Positions 54,138 through 62,944 of a stretch of DNA of 64,000 bases are shown piece by piece (within the stretch, counting starts at the first letter, position 1; every line of letters begins with the position of its first letter). The translations under genes and the position numbers were made by a program. Source of the stretch: Aurantibacillus circumpalustris (GTDB lineage: Bacteria > Bacteroidota > Bacteroidia > B-17B0 > Aurantibacillaceae); the NCBI RefSeq assembly GCF_029625215.1, contig NZ_CP121197.1:930001-994000 (forward strand), in the 5' to 3' direction. The notes beneath the pieces are model-generated. The model ran no database searches. It saw only the letters and a program-made list of their open reading frames with translations, and had not been told where the DNA came from.

Positions 54138-55866
54138 ATTTTTTCGGAGCCGCTTGGGGCTTTTTAGGATTTAAGTAGTTATTAGCTTTTTCATTAGCAG
54201 GATCTAGTTCTTTAACTCTCATCCAATATTCTTTAGCTTTTGCATCATCTTTTTTAGTTACATAATAATAGCCAAGGTATTCATTCGCTTCAATAATATT
54301 ATTTTTATAAGTACTGGTTGTTTCTTCTGGTTTTACTAATGCTATCACTTTTTCATAATATACTTTAGTTGAGTCGCTTGTTGCTTTAGGATCCATTATC
54401 GCGTTAGCGCGGCCTCTCCACGTAAACCCCCAAGGCCAGGTACTATTTAATTCGGTTAACCTTTTGAAGGCAGAATCAGCTTTAGCAAAACAGGAAAATA
54501 TTTCTTCGTCTTTTGCACTTAATTCAGGACTATCCGTAGGTTTTTTCTTTTTGGCAAGAGCCTCTCTTAATTCATTTACCTCTCTTTGTTTTCCGGTTCC
54601 GGTAAAGTAATAAGCTTTACCAAGATCAAAACACTCATTTATGTTAAGATTTTTATAATCGCGCTTAGCTTTTTTTTCTGAGAATAAAATAACTTTATCA
54701 TAGTTTTTATTTCTTGCCGCAATATTTGCAAGAGTTCCATAAATTTCACCACTTGAAGATGAATCAAGAGCAATAGCTTTTTCCATTTCTATTACTCCTA
54801 ATGAATCATGGCCAATTTGAGACAATAAAACACCTTTGTACTTATAGTCATCGGCGATGTATTTAAATTTTGGACCAGCTGTTTCAAAAAATTTATTTAT
54901 TGCTTTTAATCCTTTTGTATATGCGGAAGTATCGGTTTTATTTCCCATTTCTGCATAGCTGTATGCAGCAAGGCGCTCAAGATAAACGTTATCAAAATTA
55001 GCCTTTTTTAAACCTTCATATTCTTGAACCGCTTCTGCGTATTGTTTGTTTGAAAAAAGGGCACTCATAAAACGGTAACGCGCATAATCGCTATTATTTA
55101 ATTCAAGGTATTTTTTCCAATTCTCAATAGAACGCGCTGGTTGGCCTGCGAGAGTATATATTTCTGCAATGTCTCTAAAAGCTGGTGCAAATGCGGGATC
55201 AATCTCTATTGCTTTTTTGTAATAGTCAAGTGCAAGTGGATAATTACGACCTCTTTGATAAAGCTTTCCTTCACGTAAAACACCTTTGGTGCTTTTTGGA
55301 TTTAGCATAGATGCCATTTTATAACTCTTTATTGGAGCGCTACCATCTGTAGGGTTTTTCTCTAATTGCGCGTCACCAAGAACAATGTAGTTAGCTGGAT
55401 TTTTCGGATCTATTTTAATAGCATTGTTAGCTAAAGTAATTGCTTCGTCTGCATTTTTAGTATCTGTTACTAACCAGGCTTCGGCTGTTTTACGTAAAAC
55501 TTCAGCATTTTTATTTGCGCCAAGCGTCATCGCTTTAAAGAATTGTGCTTTTGCATCATCAGTTTTACCGTTCGATAACAAAACTTTTCCTAATCCAACG
55601 TAGTTCAAAGGGTTGGTAGCATTCGTTTCGACACCTTTTCCGTAATAAATATTTGCGCTATCAATATCACCGCTTTTGTAGAAGTTTTCACCATAATAAA
55701 AGTAAACATCACCTTTTGAAGGATCCGCAGCGATTAGTTTTCTGTAACCAGCAGCAGCTAAATCGAAATTTTCATTGTCTGTTTTTGTAATTAATTCCTG
55801 AAGTGTTTGACTAACTCCTGATAAACTAATCATTACAAATCCTGCTGCGTAAAATAAATTTTTCAT
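54136..55866 (-). CDS. Exported TPR-repeat protein
   Basis: A signal peptide (ending SGVSQ) precedes a 576-residue protein made almost wholly of tetratricopeptide repeats, about twelve, for example AYRKLIAADPSKGDVYFYYG, ALDYYKKAIEIDPAFAPAF and ARSIENWKKYLELNNSDYARY. It is the last gene of the run downstream of the TonB operon and ends in a strong hairpin. In many Bacteroidota a similar TPR protein follows TonB-ExbBD and a PstS-like gene; its role there is unknown. Confidence 0.85.
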   Translation of the reverse strand: MKNLFYAAGFVMISLSGVSQTLQELITKTDNENFDLAAAGYRKLIAADPSKGDVYFYYGENFYKSGDIDSANIYYGKGVETNATNPLNYVGLGKVLLSNGKTDDAKAQFFKAMTLGANKNAEVLRKTAEAWLVTDTKNADEAITLANNAIKIDPKNPANYIVLGDAQLEKNPTDGSAPIKSYKMASMLNPKSTKGVLREGKLYQRGRNYPLALDYYKKAIEIDPAFAPAFRDIAEIYTLAGQPARSIENWKKYLELNNSDYARYRFMSALFSNKQYAEAVQEYEGLKKANFDNVYLERLAAYSYAEMGNKTDTSAYTKGLKAINKFFETAGPKFKYIADDYKYKGVLLSQIGHDSLGVIEMEKAIALDSSSSGEIYGTLANIAARNKNYDKVILFSEKKAKRDYKNLNINECFDLGKAYYFTGTGKQREVNELREALAKKKKPTDSPELSAKDEEIFSCFAKADSAFKRLTELNSTWPWGFTWRGRANAIMDPKATSDSTKVYYEKVIALVKPEETTSTYKNNIIEANEYLGYYYVTKKDDAKAKEYWMRVKELDPANEKANNYLNPKKPQAAPKK

Positions 55867-56035
55867 AAGTTGTTTTTTAATATGCGAAATGTTCGTTATT
55901 CTTAATAGTGATCCTTAATCCTAACAAAACGCAAAATTCTTGTTAAATAAAACATTAAAAATAGGTATTTATGTGTTTGCAAAGCCTATGCCAATGCAGT
56001 TTCTTAACTACTTTTTAAGGTATTTTAAGATATTA

Positions 56036-57034
56036 TTACTGCTCAGAGGTCGTTTCTCCTCCCATTTTGATATTCAGAGCTCTTTCAGACTGGCGATTCG
56101 GTAATAATCCTTGCTTTAGAAAAGTTAACTGACCTTTGGGCCCAGCGACAAAACTTTCGAATCCTTTTGCTAGTGTAAAGTCGCCAGTTTTTCGAATTAC
56201 ATAGACTGTTCGGGTGAATGCATAATTATTAAGTTTAAAACTGCTTTGGTTTGGACATTCAAATGTGGAAGAAAAGGGTTTACTAATACCAATAAATTTT
56301 ATTTTATTTTTATTCGCTTTGTATATCGAGTCATCAACATCGCTGAGCCAGGCAAAATCAATAAAAGCAACAGTATTTTTATTTTCAGCAACATAATTTA
56401 TGCTTTCCAAAGTTGAATTAAGAATATTACAATTAACCGAGAGCTTAGTTTCTTTAAGGATAGAATCCATCATATAGTGGAGTACAGCTGAATTGTTTTT
56501 GTCGAATAAAACATTTAGCGTAAATGAATTTCCTAAACTATCTTTAAAAGAATATGGTTGCTTAAGCAGCTCAACAATTTGTTCATAGGATAAGAAGTTT
56601 AAAGAAGTATTCACGTTTGTTATCAAAGCAATTCCGCTTTTTGCCACAGCTGAATAGTTAGGAAAAAAATCTTTTGAAGCAAAGGCCTTTTTCTCCTTCT
56701 CAGTCAATAATCGTGAAATCGCAATAGCTTCGCAACTATCGTTATATAAAGCTTGTACCGCTTCGTTTTCAGATGTTTGATATAGATCTATTTCAACATT
56801 GGGATACTGCGACTCAAATGTAGTTACCTGATTTTTTATGTGTAAAGCAAGTCCTTCATCATAGTATACTTTTAGTTTACCCGAGGTAGGAGAGTTGTCT
56901 TTATAATCGTTTTTGTAATAATCAGAGCAAGAATTAAGAACTAGAAAAACAGAACCAATTAAAATGTAAATCACGCCGCGTTGCAGTAACAAAAAAGTAG
57001 AATTTTTTATATAAAAGAAATTTTTACTCTCCAC
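56036..57034 (-). CDS. PstS-like substrate-binding lipoprotein
   Basis: This 332-residue protein has a hydrophobic N-terminus ending VLNSC (lipobox; lipid-modified Cys) and a periplasmic-binding-protein fold of the phosphate-binder type (KLKVYYDEGLALHI; EAIAISRLLTEKEK; LNNYAFTRTVYVI; FESFVAGPKGQLTFLKQGLLP). No PstC, PstA or PstB is encoded nearby, so it is not part of a classical phosphate transporter here. Its start lies inside the end of the small membrane-protein gene. It may deliver a ligand to, or sense for, the TonB-ExbBD complex; this is inference from position. Confidence 0.78.
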   Translation of the reverse strand: MESKNFFYIKNSTFLLLQRGVIYILIGSVFLVLNSCSDYYKNDYKDNSPTSGKLKVYYDEGLALHIKNQVTTFESQYPNVEIDLYQTSENEAVQALYNDSCEAIAISRLLTEKEKKAFASKDFFPNYSAVAKSGIALITNVNTSLNFLSYEQIVELLKQPYSFKDSLGNSFTLNVLFDKNNSAVLHYMMDSILKETKLSVNCNILNSTLESINYVAENKNTVAFIDFAWLSDVDDSIYKANKNKIKFIGISKPFSSTFECPNQSSFKLNNYAFTRTVYVIRKTGDFTLAKGFESFVAGPKGQLTFLKQGLLPNRQSERALNIKMGGETTSEQ

Positions 57035-57242
57035 GGTATTTTCTTTGGTTTAATAAATGATAAAGTCTGAATCCTCTGTATACAGCATAAGCAATCAGCA
57101 TGAAAACAAAGAACACGCGTTTAAGGCCAAAAAGGCGATCACTAAAAACATCTGTGAAGGCAATTGCAATTGCACCACCTAACACAACAATTATCATAAT
57201 TATGCCAAACCAAACAGCAATAAAGTTTAATCCGAGTTTCAT
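57024..57242 (-). CDS. Small two-helix membrane protein
   Basis: This 72-residue protein has two hydrophobic segments (about 5-29 and 42-60) around a short polar loop and a basic tail. It has no recognised domain. The gene overlaps the start of the PstS-like gene by 11 bases on the same strand, which supports it as real. A terminator hairpin lies directly upstream, between it and tonB, so it probably has its own promoter or depends on read-through. Confidence 0.6.
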   Translation of the reverse strand: MKLGLNFIAVWFGIIMIIVVLGGAIAIAFTDVFSDRLFGLKRVFFVFMLIAYAVYRGFRLYHLLNQRKYRGE

Positions 57243-57262
57243 GTTTTAATTTGTTTTGTTAT

Positions 57263-57296
57263 AAAAAAAGCCACAACAAAAAAGGTTGTGGCTTTT
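57263..57296 (-). terminator. Terminator downstream of tonB
   Basis: GCCACAAC (57270-57277) pairs with GTTGTGGC (57285-57292) around a 7-nt A-rich loop, with A/T runs outside. On the minus strand it follows tonB and precedes the small membrane-protein gene. Confidence 0.8.
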
Positions 57297-57314
57297 AATG
57301 CGTTTAAAATAACC

Positions 57315-58106
57315 TTATTGGATTTTAAAACTGAAAGGAACGTTGAAGTAACATTTTACTGCACGTCCAGTCATTTTTGCAGGTTTCCATTTCGGCATTG
57401 ATTTCACAACTCTTATAGCTTCTTTATCACAATCAGGGCAGCCTGGAACGCCCTTTAAAATTTCTACATTGCTAATACTTCCAGTTTCGTTTACAACGAA
57501 TTTAAGAAAACATTTCCCACTAATTCCCGCTTCACGAGCCATGTTAGGATATTGTGTGTTTTGCTGCATGAATTTCATCATAGCGGCAATACCTCCAGGA
57601 AATTCAGCTTGTTCTTCCACAATTGTAAAAATTTCAGGTGCCGCAGGTTCACCAGGACCAACATCTACAGAAGGTGGGGCAATAATTTGTTCCCCTTCTT
57701 GATCTTTAACACCTACCTGCGTTTCTTTTACTTCTTCTTGTAACTTTTGAGGCTCTTCTTCAACAGCGTCGTCTTTAATTACAGGAGGGGTAAACTTTAC
57801 CATCTCAACCATTGGTGGTGGCGGTGGCGGTGGCGGTGGTGGTGGTTGTTCGTCAACAGGCGGTGGTGGCGTTAAATCAATTTGCTCAACCTTAATGGTT
57901 TCAGCTATCGCTTCCGTTTTGGGCCTGTCCATTACTTTTTTAAGTCCTAGTAAAGCCAAAGAAAACAGAATCATTCCACCTACAATATAGGTAACGCGTT
58001 TATTGTAATTAGTTCGTAGTTCATAAGCACCATAACTTTGATTTCTACCTTCAAAAACAATGTCGTTACGTTCGTCAAGTGTTACATTATTCCAACTTTT
58101 AAACAT
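57315..58106 (-). CDS. tonB: Energy transducer TonB
   Basis: This 263-residue protein has one N-terminal membrane helix (about 37-58), a proline-rich periplasmic spacer with an 11-proline run (PPPPPPPPPPP, about 91-101) and a C-terminal TonB domain (YPNMAREAGISGKCFLKF to NVPFSFKI). It couples the inner-membrane proton gradient to outer-membrane TonB-dependent transporters. It lies in an operon with two exbD genes and exbB and is followed by a terminator. Confidence 0.92.
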   Translation of the reverse strand: MFKSWNNVTLDERNDIVFEGRNQSYGAYELRTNYNKRVTYIVGGMILFSLALLGLKKVMDRPKTEAIAETIKVEQIDLTPPPPVDEQPPPPPPPPPPPMVEMVKFTPPVIKDDAVEEEPQKLQEEVKETQVGVKDQEGEQIIAPPSVDVGPGEPAAPEIFTIVEEQAEFPGGIAAMMKFMQQNTQYPNMAREAGISGKCFLKFVVNETGSISNVEILKGVPGCPDCDKEAIRVVKSMPKWKPAKMTGRAVKCYFNVPFSFKIQ

Positions 58107-58117
58107 TTTTTCCTCCT

Positions 58118-58765
58118 TTAGTTAGTAGTGCTAGTAGCGCCAATTTTTTCGTTAACCAAATCCATTTCAGGCTTTATAATATCAACCATAACGTATTTAC
58201 CAACCACATTTATGTTGAGTTCATCAATAACATCGATAACGTTTTTGTATGTTGCTTTATCGTCTGTTTTAATTAAATAAGTGTAGGATTCTTTGTCCGC
58301 TTTTCTTTCTTTAACCAAACGTTTAAAAGTTGTGTCAGCCAATTGATTGTTTTTGTGCTGCGCATCTAAAGCCTTTATCGCATCTTGCATCACTTTACTT
58401 TTATCTAAAAGATATTTGTGCAGGCTACCCTGCGAAAAATTTAATTCAGACAACACGGTTTTAGTACCTTTTTCATCGTCAGCCGCTCTAAATTGCCCTT
58501 CGTAATAGAAAATGCGATCATCTTGTGTAAGTAAAAATGTGATACCGTTTTTCACTTCATCTACTTTTTGGTCTGGTGGAGGTGGAGCTGGAAATGTTAA
58601 CTCCATTGATTTTGGTTTACTAAATGTTGCTGTTAGTACGAAAAACGTAAGTAACAAAAACGCTAAGTCAACCATTGGCGTCATATCCACCCGGGTGGAT
58701 TGTTTTTTGGCTCTTTTTTTACCGCCTTTGTGGCCACCGCCACCGCCTTCTTGTATTTCTGCCAT
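58118..58765 (-). CDS. exbD: ExbD/TolR family biopolymer transport protein (copy 2)
   Basis: This 215-residue protein has the hallmark VDMTPMVDLAFLLLTFF near the N-terminus with the membrane aspartate essential for proton use. A long periplasmic domain follows, extended compared with the usual 140-residue ExbD. A basic, glycine-rich N-terminal tail (GGGGGHKGGKKRAKKQS) precedes the helix. It is the second of two exbD genes between exbB and tonB, 12-13 bp from each neighbour. Confidence 0.92.
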   Translation of the reverse strand: MAEIQEGGGGGHKGGKKRAKKQSTRVDMTPMVDLAFLLLTFFVLTATFSKPKSMELTFPAPPPPDQKVDEVKNGITFLLTQDDRIFYYEGQFRAADDEKGTKTVLSELNFSQGSLHKYLLDKSKVMQDAIKALDAQHKNNQLADTTFKRLVKERKADKESYTYLIKTDDKATYKNVIDVIDELNINVVGKYVMVDIIKPEMDLVNEKIGATSTTN

Positions 58766-58777
58766 TAGTTAATTTTT

Positions 58778-59476
58778 TTATTTAGTAGGATTAATTACTG
58801 TTCCACCACCCTCTAAAGAGGTAATTAAGTTGAACTGGTATATTTTTAGATCCGTAAATGTTTTAACAACATCCTTTACATAAATGTACTTAGTGGATGC
58901 GTCACACTTAATAGCGTAACGGGGTTTTTCAGCTTTAAACTCCTGATTTGCTTCAAGAGCCTTGTCTCTTGCGGCAAGATACGTTTCAACAGCCTTTTTT
59001 CCTCCAATTGCTATCCAATCTTTTAATTGATTGTTAGGTGTAATGGTGTCTAAAGGAACGCCGGTTTGACCTTTGCCACTGGGGCCTCTAAATTTTTTAC
59101 GATCGTCTTCTTTTGTGTCGATGTAAGCCGGTAAGTCTTTAATATCAACTCCAAAGCTAGGCAGACCGCTAAATTTTACAACCTGTTCAGGGGTAAAATT
59201 AACTTGATATTTGGCTGCCATTTCTTTTAAAGCTTCCATTTTAGCAGTAGAGTTACTTATTCCGAAAAAAGATCTTCCTTTTTCATCAATGGTAACCATG
59301 ATGTGATTATCTGGTAAATCAACCTGTCCTATTGAGGAAGGGGGATCCACAACCACAGGCTCTGCCATACGAAAAGAAGCGGTCAACATAAAGAACGTTA
59401 CCAGTAGGAAGGCTAAATCCACCATAGGCGTCATGTCTAACGCAGGTGCTCCTCCTTTTGATGGTTTTTTTGACAT
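58778..59476 (-). CDS. exbD: ExbD/TolR family biopolymer transport protein (copy 1)
   Basis: This 232-residue protein contains ALDMTPMVDLAFLLVTFF with the conserved membrane aspartate. The periplasmic domain carries an insertion (about 80-165) not found in short ExbD proteins. The two ExbD copies are clearly diverged, so they may form hetero-oligomers. It follows exbB after a 67-bp gap. Confidence 0.92.
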   Translation of the reverse strand: MSKKPSKGGAPALDMTPMVDLAFLLVTFFMLTASFRMAEPVVVDPPSSIGQVDLPDNHIMVTIDEKGRSFFGISNSTAKMEALKEMAAKYQVNFTPEQVVKFSGLPSFGVDIKDLPAYIDTKEDDRKKFRGPSGKGQTGVPLDTITPNNQLKDWIAIGGKKAVETYLAARDKALEANQEFKAEKPRYAIKCDASTKYIYVKDVVKTFTDLKIYQFNLITSLEGGGTVINPTK

Positions 59477-59543
59477 TTCTAATGCTTTTTAATTGTGATG
59501 AATAGTTTATTAAAATTCCATAACCCAAATTTTGGGGATAGAA

Positions 59544-60347
59544 TTATTTACCGCTAGTCTGAAATTCTTTTACAATTGAGTATCCCGCTTCGTCCATTGC
59601 GTAAGTAATTTGGTCAATGCGGTTACTGAAATAGTTGTAGAAAATAATTGCACAAGCAGAAGTTAAAATTCCCACAAGCGTGTTTACAAGTGCTTCAGAA
59701 ATACCAGTTGCTAATGCTGAAGTGTCAGGAGCGCCTGCTGCTGATAAAGCAGAGAAGGCACGAATCATACCCACAACCGTTCCGATTAGACCCGCAAGAG
59801 TTCCAATAGAAGCCATTGTTGAAATAACCACCATGTTTTTAGATAACATTGGTAACTCTAAAGAAGTTGCTTCTTCTAAACCTTTTTGAATAGCAGCAAC
59901 TTTTTCTTCTTTATCCATTGTAGTATCACCTTGAACGAATTGATATTTTACAATACCTTCATGAACCACGTTAGCCAGAGAGCCTTTTTGTATATCACAC
60001 TCTGCAATAGCTCCGTCAAAATCGTGAGTAGAGATTAAAGTTTTGATTTTAGCTACGAATTTATCGGTATTTCCTTTTCCACTAGCTTTCATAATAGTAA
60101 TGAAGCGCTCAATTGCAAAAGTGATTGTAGTTAATAATAGACCCATCAAAATAGGCACAATAAAACCACCTTTGTACATAGTACCTAACATGTTATGTGG
60201 ATGTCCTTTATCAGGATCGCCGCCGTCGAAATTAGAAGGAGCACCTAAAATATTCTTAAAGATAAAAACCCCGATTAAAATACAAATTACAATGGCTAAG
60301 GCCGAAACAATTAGTGGGAAACCTCCCGATGTTTTTTTTGTGCTCAT
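59544..60347 (-). CDS. exbB: MotA/TolQ/ExbB proton-channel protein
   Basis: This 267-residue inner-membrane protein has three membrane helices: the first near 10-30, the second at VPILMGLLLTTITFAIERFI, and a third pair around MVVISTMASIGTLAGLIGTVVG and LVNTLVGILTSACAIIFYNY. The GTVVGMIRAF motif is typical. It forms the proton-conducting pentamer with ExbD that powers TonB. It is the first gene of the operon, with a TAAGTTTG -7 box upstream. Confidence 0.93.
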   Translation of the reverse strand: MSTKKTSGGFPLIVSALAIVICILIGVFIFKNILGAPSNFDGGDPDKGHPHNMLGTMYKGGFIVPILMGLLLTTITFAIERFITIMKASGKGNTDKFVAKIKTLISTHDFDGAIAECDIQKGSLANVVHEGIVKYQFVQGDTTMDKEEKVAAIQKGLEEATSLELPMLSKNMVVISTMASIGTLAGLIGTVVGMIRAFSALSAAGAPDTSALATGISEALVNTLVGILTSACAIIFYNYFSNRIDQITYAMDEAGYSIVKEFQTSGK

Positions 60348-60388
60348 GTTGTTTTATTTATTATTGTTTAGTTTAAAATTTAGAACGC

Positions 60389-60396
60389 CAAACTTA
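60389..60396 (-). promoter_or_regulatory. -7 box of the exbB-exbD-exbD-tonB operon
   Basis: TAAGTTTG on the minus strand matches TAnnTTTG, 41 bp before the exbB ATG. No TTG at the usual -33 spacing. Confidence 0.4.
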
Positions 60397-60551
60397 GTAA
60401 AATACTTTTGAAAAATTATAAGTTTACAATGATTTTTAATGTTTTAACGCTATTTGAGTGCAAATATTTCAATCTTTTTAAGATAAAACGGGCTTTGTTT
60501 TATATCTGGCAATATTTTCAGGATATTTGGAATTAGTATTAAGAAATTGTT

Positions 60552-60905
60552 ATGAATGCAGAGGAGATCAGAGATTATTGTTTTTTGAAAAAGGGTGTTG
60601 AAGAAAGTTTCCCCTTCGACGATAAAACACTTGTGTTTAAAGTAGGAAATAAAATTTTTTTGCTGTTAAGTTTGGATGCCAGCCCAGTGCAATTTAACGC
60701 CAAATGCGACCCAAATAAAGCCATTGAATTACGAGAAAAGCATTCTTGTATTATACCTGGGTACCACATGAATAAGCAGCATTGGAACACGCTCATTTGT
60801 GATGGAAGTTTACCGAAAACCGTCGTATTTAATTGTATCGATGATTCTTATAAATTAATCGTTAATAGTTTACCTAAAAAATTAAGAGAATTAAATGGTT
60901 TGTAA
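60552..60905 (+). CDS. MmcQ/YjbR-family protein
   Basis: This 117-residue protein of the YjbR (double-wing, cyaY-like) fold shows GVEESFPFDDKTLVFKVG, LSLDASPVQFNAKCDP, PGYHMNKQHWNTL and LIVNSLPKKLR. The family is common but its function is not established; DNA binding has been suggested. It is divergent from exbB. The coding region ends 70 bp before the T9SS protein start. Confidence 0.88.
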   Translation: MNAEEIRDYCFLKKGVEESFPFDDKTLVFKVGNKIFLLLSLDASPVQFNAKCDPNKAIELREKHSCIIPGYHMNKQHWNTLICDGSLPKTVVFNCIDDSYKLIVNSLPKKLRELNGL

Positions 60906-60975
60906 AAAAAAAGTAATCTGTTATTCGTCAACAAAATTTATCTATTTTTGCATTACAATTAACTTCTATATGATC

Positions 60976-62823
60976 ATGAAAAGAAAAATTACTTTATTAC
61001 TGATTGCATCAGCCTCAATGTTTACAATGAACTCGCAGGTGATTCTTTCTGAAGACTTCACTAGCCCGTTTAACATTGGTAACAATGGTTGGCAAGTGGT
61101 TGACAATACCGTGCCTTTGAGCGCTTCATCGTGGACTCAAGGAAATCAGACCGGAGGAAACGGAACAATTCCTGCATATAACGGAAACAACGATGATTTT
61201 TATATGGCTGATTTTACAGCCGTAAACGGATCGGCACCTGGAACGATAAGTGCGTTTTTAATAACTCCAACGGTGACCATTTATAATGGCGCAATTTTGC
61301 AGTTTGCAACACGAACCCTTAATCAAACGGCACCAAATATTTATCCAGATCGTTTACAAGTGCTAATGAGTCAAACAGGTAATACTGTGATTCCAACTGG
61401 ACCTACAAATGTAGGATCTTTCACAGATCAGTTGTTAGACATCAATCCGAATTTAAACTCAAATAACGCAAGTGCCGTTAGTAACGGCAGTGTAAATGGG
61501 TATCCATTTGCATGGACTGTTTATACCCTGCCTATTAGCGGTGTTACCGGAACTGTAACAGGAAGATTTGCTTTTAGATATTTTGTTACAAATGGAGGAA
61601 TAGGTGGTGTAAATAGCCGTTTAGTTGGCGTGGATGCTGTTAGATATAGACTTCCTTGCGGCGTTTCGGTTCCAAGTTATACCATTTGCTCGAGCGGATC
61701 GGCAACTTTGAATGCGATAGACGGCGCTGCTGGTTATACTTACACATGGTCTCCGACAGTAAGTAACAATTCTTCTGTTGTAGTTACGCCGGGTTCAACT
61801 TCGGTTTATACGTTGGCTTACACAAGCACCTCCGGAACTTGTCCGGCCGTTACAAGCACGGTTACCATTGGATCGCAACTATCTATTGCAATAATCGCAA
61901 GTTCAAGTAATACAATTTGTTCAGGCACAACAGTTAGTCTAAGTGCGCAAAGTTCAGCAACTACTTATTCGTGGAACACAGGCGCAACTACTTCTGCCAT
62001 TACAGTAACGCCAAACGCAACTACTATTTATACTGTTGCTGGTATTACTGGCAGTTTGCCTTTTCCATCTTGCTATGGGGCAAACACAATACAAATTGTC
62101 GTAAATGCTTCTCCTACTTTGGCGGTGGCACTTTCGCCTAGTGTTTTATGTTCGCAACAAGGAAGTATAACAATTACAGCTTCAGGAGCAGATAATTACA
62201 CATACCTCTCAAGTTCAAGTAACCCTCAAAGCATCGCTACACCTTCTGCAGGAGCCTGGAATTTTCCAATCACCGGGAACGCTTTAAATGGATGTAGCGC
62301 CTCTGGTACAGTTGTATTTACAGTAGAACCAACACCAACTGTGACGGCAACAAAATCCTCTCCAACTGTTTGTACCACCCATGAGGTTACATTAACTGCC
62401 AATGGAGCTGACACTTATGTTTGGTCTGGTGCTGGCGCTGGATCTACCGCGAATCCATTAACGTACAGTTCTTCTACAACAGGTAGTAAAATTTTTACTT
62501 TAATTGGAACCGATCTTGCTGGTTGTACTGGCTCGGCTGTTGTATCAGTAAATGTGATTGTTTGTAATCTGGTTGGTATTAGTGTAAATAATGCTTTTGA
62601 AGAAACAGCTATCTTCCCGAATCCTTTTACGAATGAAATCAAAATAAACGTACTTGATGGAAATGTGGTTGTCTATAATGCACTTGGACAAATTGTTGTG
62701 AATGCAGCGGTACACTCATCAGAAACAATTAACACTAGCGAGTTACCTAAAGGGGCTTATATTGTTAAAGCATATAACACAAACGGTGAATTAGTTAAAA
62801 CAGCTAAATTGGTTAAAAACTAA
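60976..62823 (+). CDS. T9SS cargo protein with Ig/PKD-like repeats
   Basis: A signal peptide (MKRKITLLLIASASMFTMNSQ) precedes a choice-of-anchor/cleaved-adhesin-type jelly-roll domain (about 22-230; SEDFTSPFN, GWQVVDN), then Ig/PKD-like repeats rich in Ser and Thr (about 235-530). A C-terminal type A sorting domain (about 545-615) has IFPNPFTNEI, VYNALGQIVV and LPKGAYIVK. ATG 60976 is chosen because it directly starts the signal peptide; ATG 60970 is possible. It is secreted and probably surface-attached via T9SS. A strong terminator follows. Confidence 0.88.
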   Translation: MKRKITLLLIASASMFTMNSQVILSEDFTSPFNIGNNGWQVVDNTVPLSASSWTQGNQTGGNGTIPAYNGNNDDFYMADFTAVNGSAPGTISAFLITPTVTIYNGAILQFATRTLNQTAPNIYPDRLQVLMSQTGNTVIPTGPTNVGSFTDQLLDINPNLNSNNASAVSNGSVNGYPFAWTVYTLPISGVTGTVTGRFAFRYFVTNGGIGGVNSRLVGVDAVRYRLPCGVSVPSYTICSSGSATLNAIDGAAGYTYTWSPTVSNNSSVVVTPGSTSVYTLAYTSTSGTCPAVTSTVTIGSQLSIAIIASSSNTICSGTTVSLSAQSSATTYSWNTGATTSAITVTPNATTIYTVAGITGSLPFPSCYGANTIQIVVNASPTLAVALSPSVLCSQQGSITITASGADNYTYLSSSSNPQSIATPSAGAWNFPITGNALNGCSASGTVVFTVEPTPTVTATKSSPTVCTTHEVTLTANGADTYVWSGAGAGSTANPLTYSSSTTGSKIFTLIGTDLAGCTGSAVVSVNVIVCNLVGISVNNAFEETAIFPNPFTNEIKINVLDGNVVVYNALGQIVVNAAVHSSETINTSELPKGAYIVKAYNTNGELVKTAKLVKN

Positions 62824-62842
62824 GTTGGTAATTCTATTATTA

Positions 62843-62880
62843 AACCCGTTATAGCTTGCTATAACGGGTTTTTTGTTTTT
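62843..62880 (+). terminator. Strong terminator after the T9SS gene
   Basis: AACCCGTTATAGC (62843-62855) pairs with GCTATAACGGGTT (62858-62870) and is followed by a T-rich tract. Confidence 0.9.
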
Positions 62881-62885
62881 TAACC

Positions 62886-62914
62886 TTGTTCAAACAAATG
62901 ATTTGGTAAATTTA
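62886..62914 (+). promoter_or_regulatory. mqnC promoter candidate
   Basis: TTG (62886-62888), an 18-bp spacer and TAAATTTA (62907-62914, last base off consensus) lie between the terminator and the mqnC ATG, giving a leader of roughly 25 nt. Confidence 0.4.
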
Positions 62915-62944
62915 CCGAGGTTTCGTTAACCTACTTAAATATTT

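Noticed and set aside
56036-57034. Phosphate ABC transporter operon
   Set aside because: Only a PstS-like binding protein is present; no pstC, pstA, pstB or phoU homologue is nearby.
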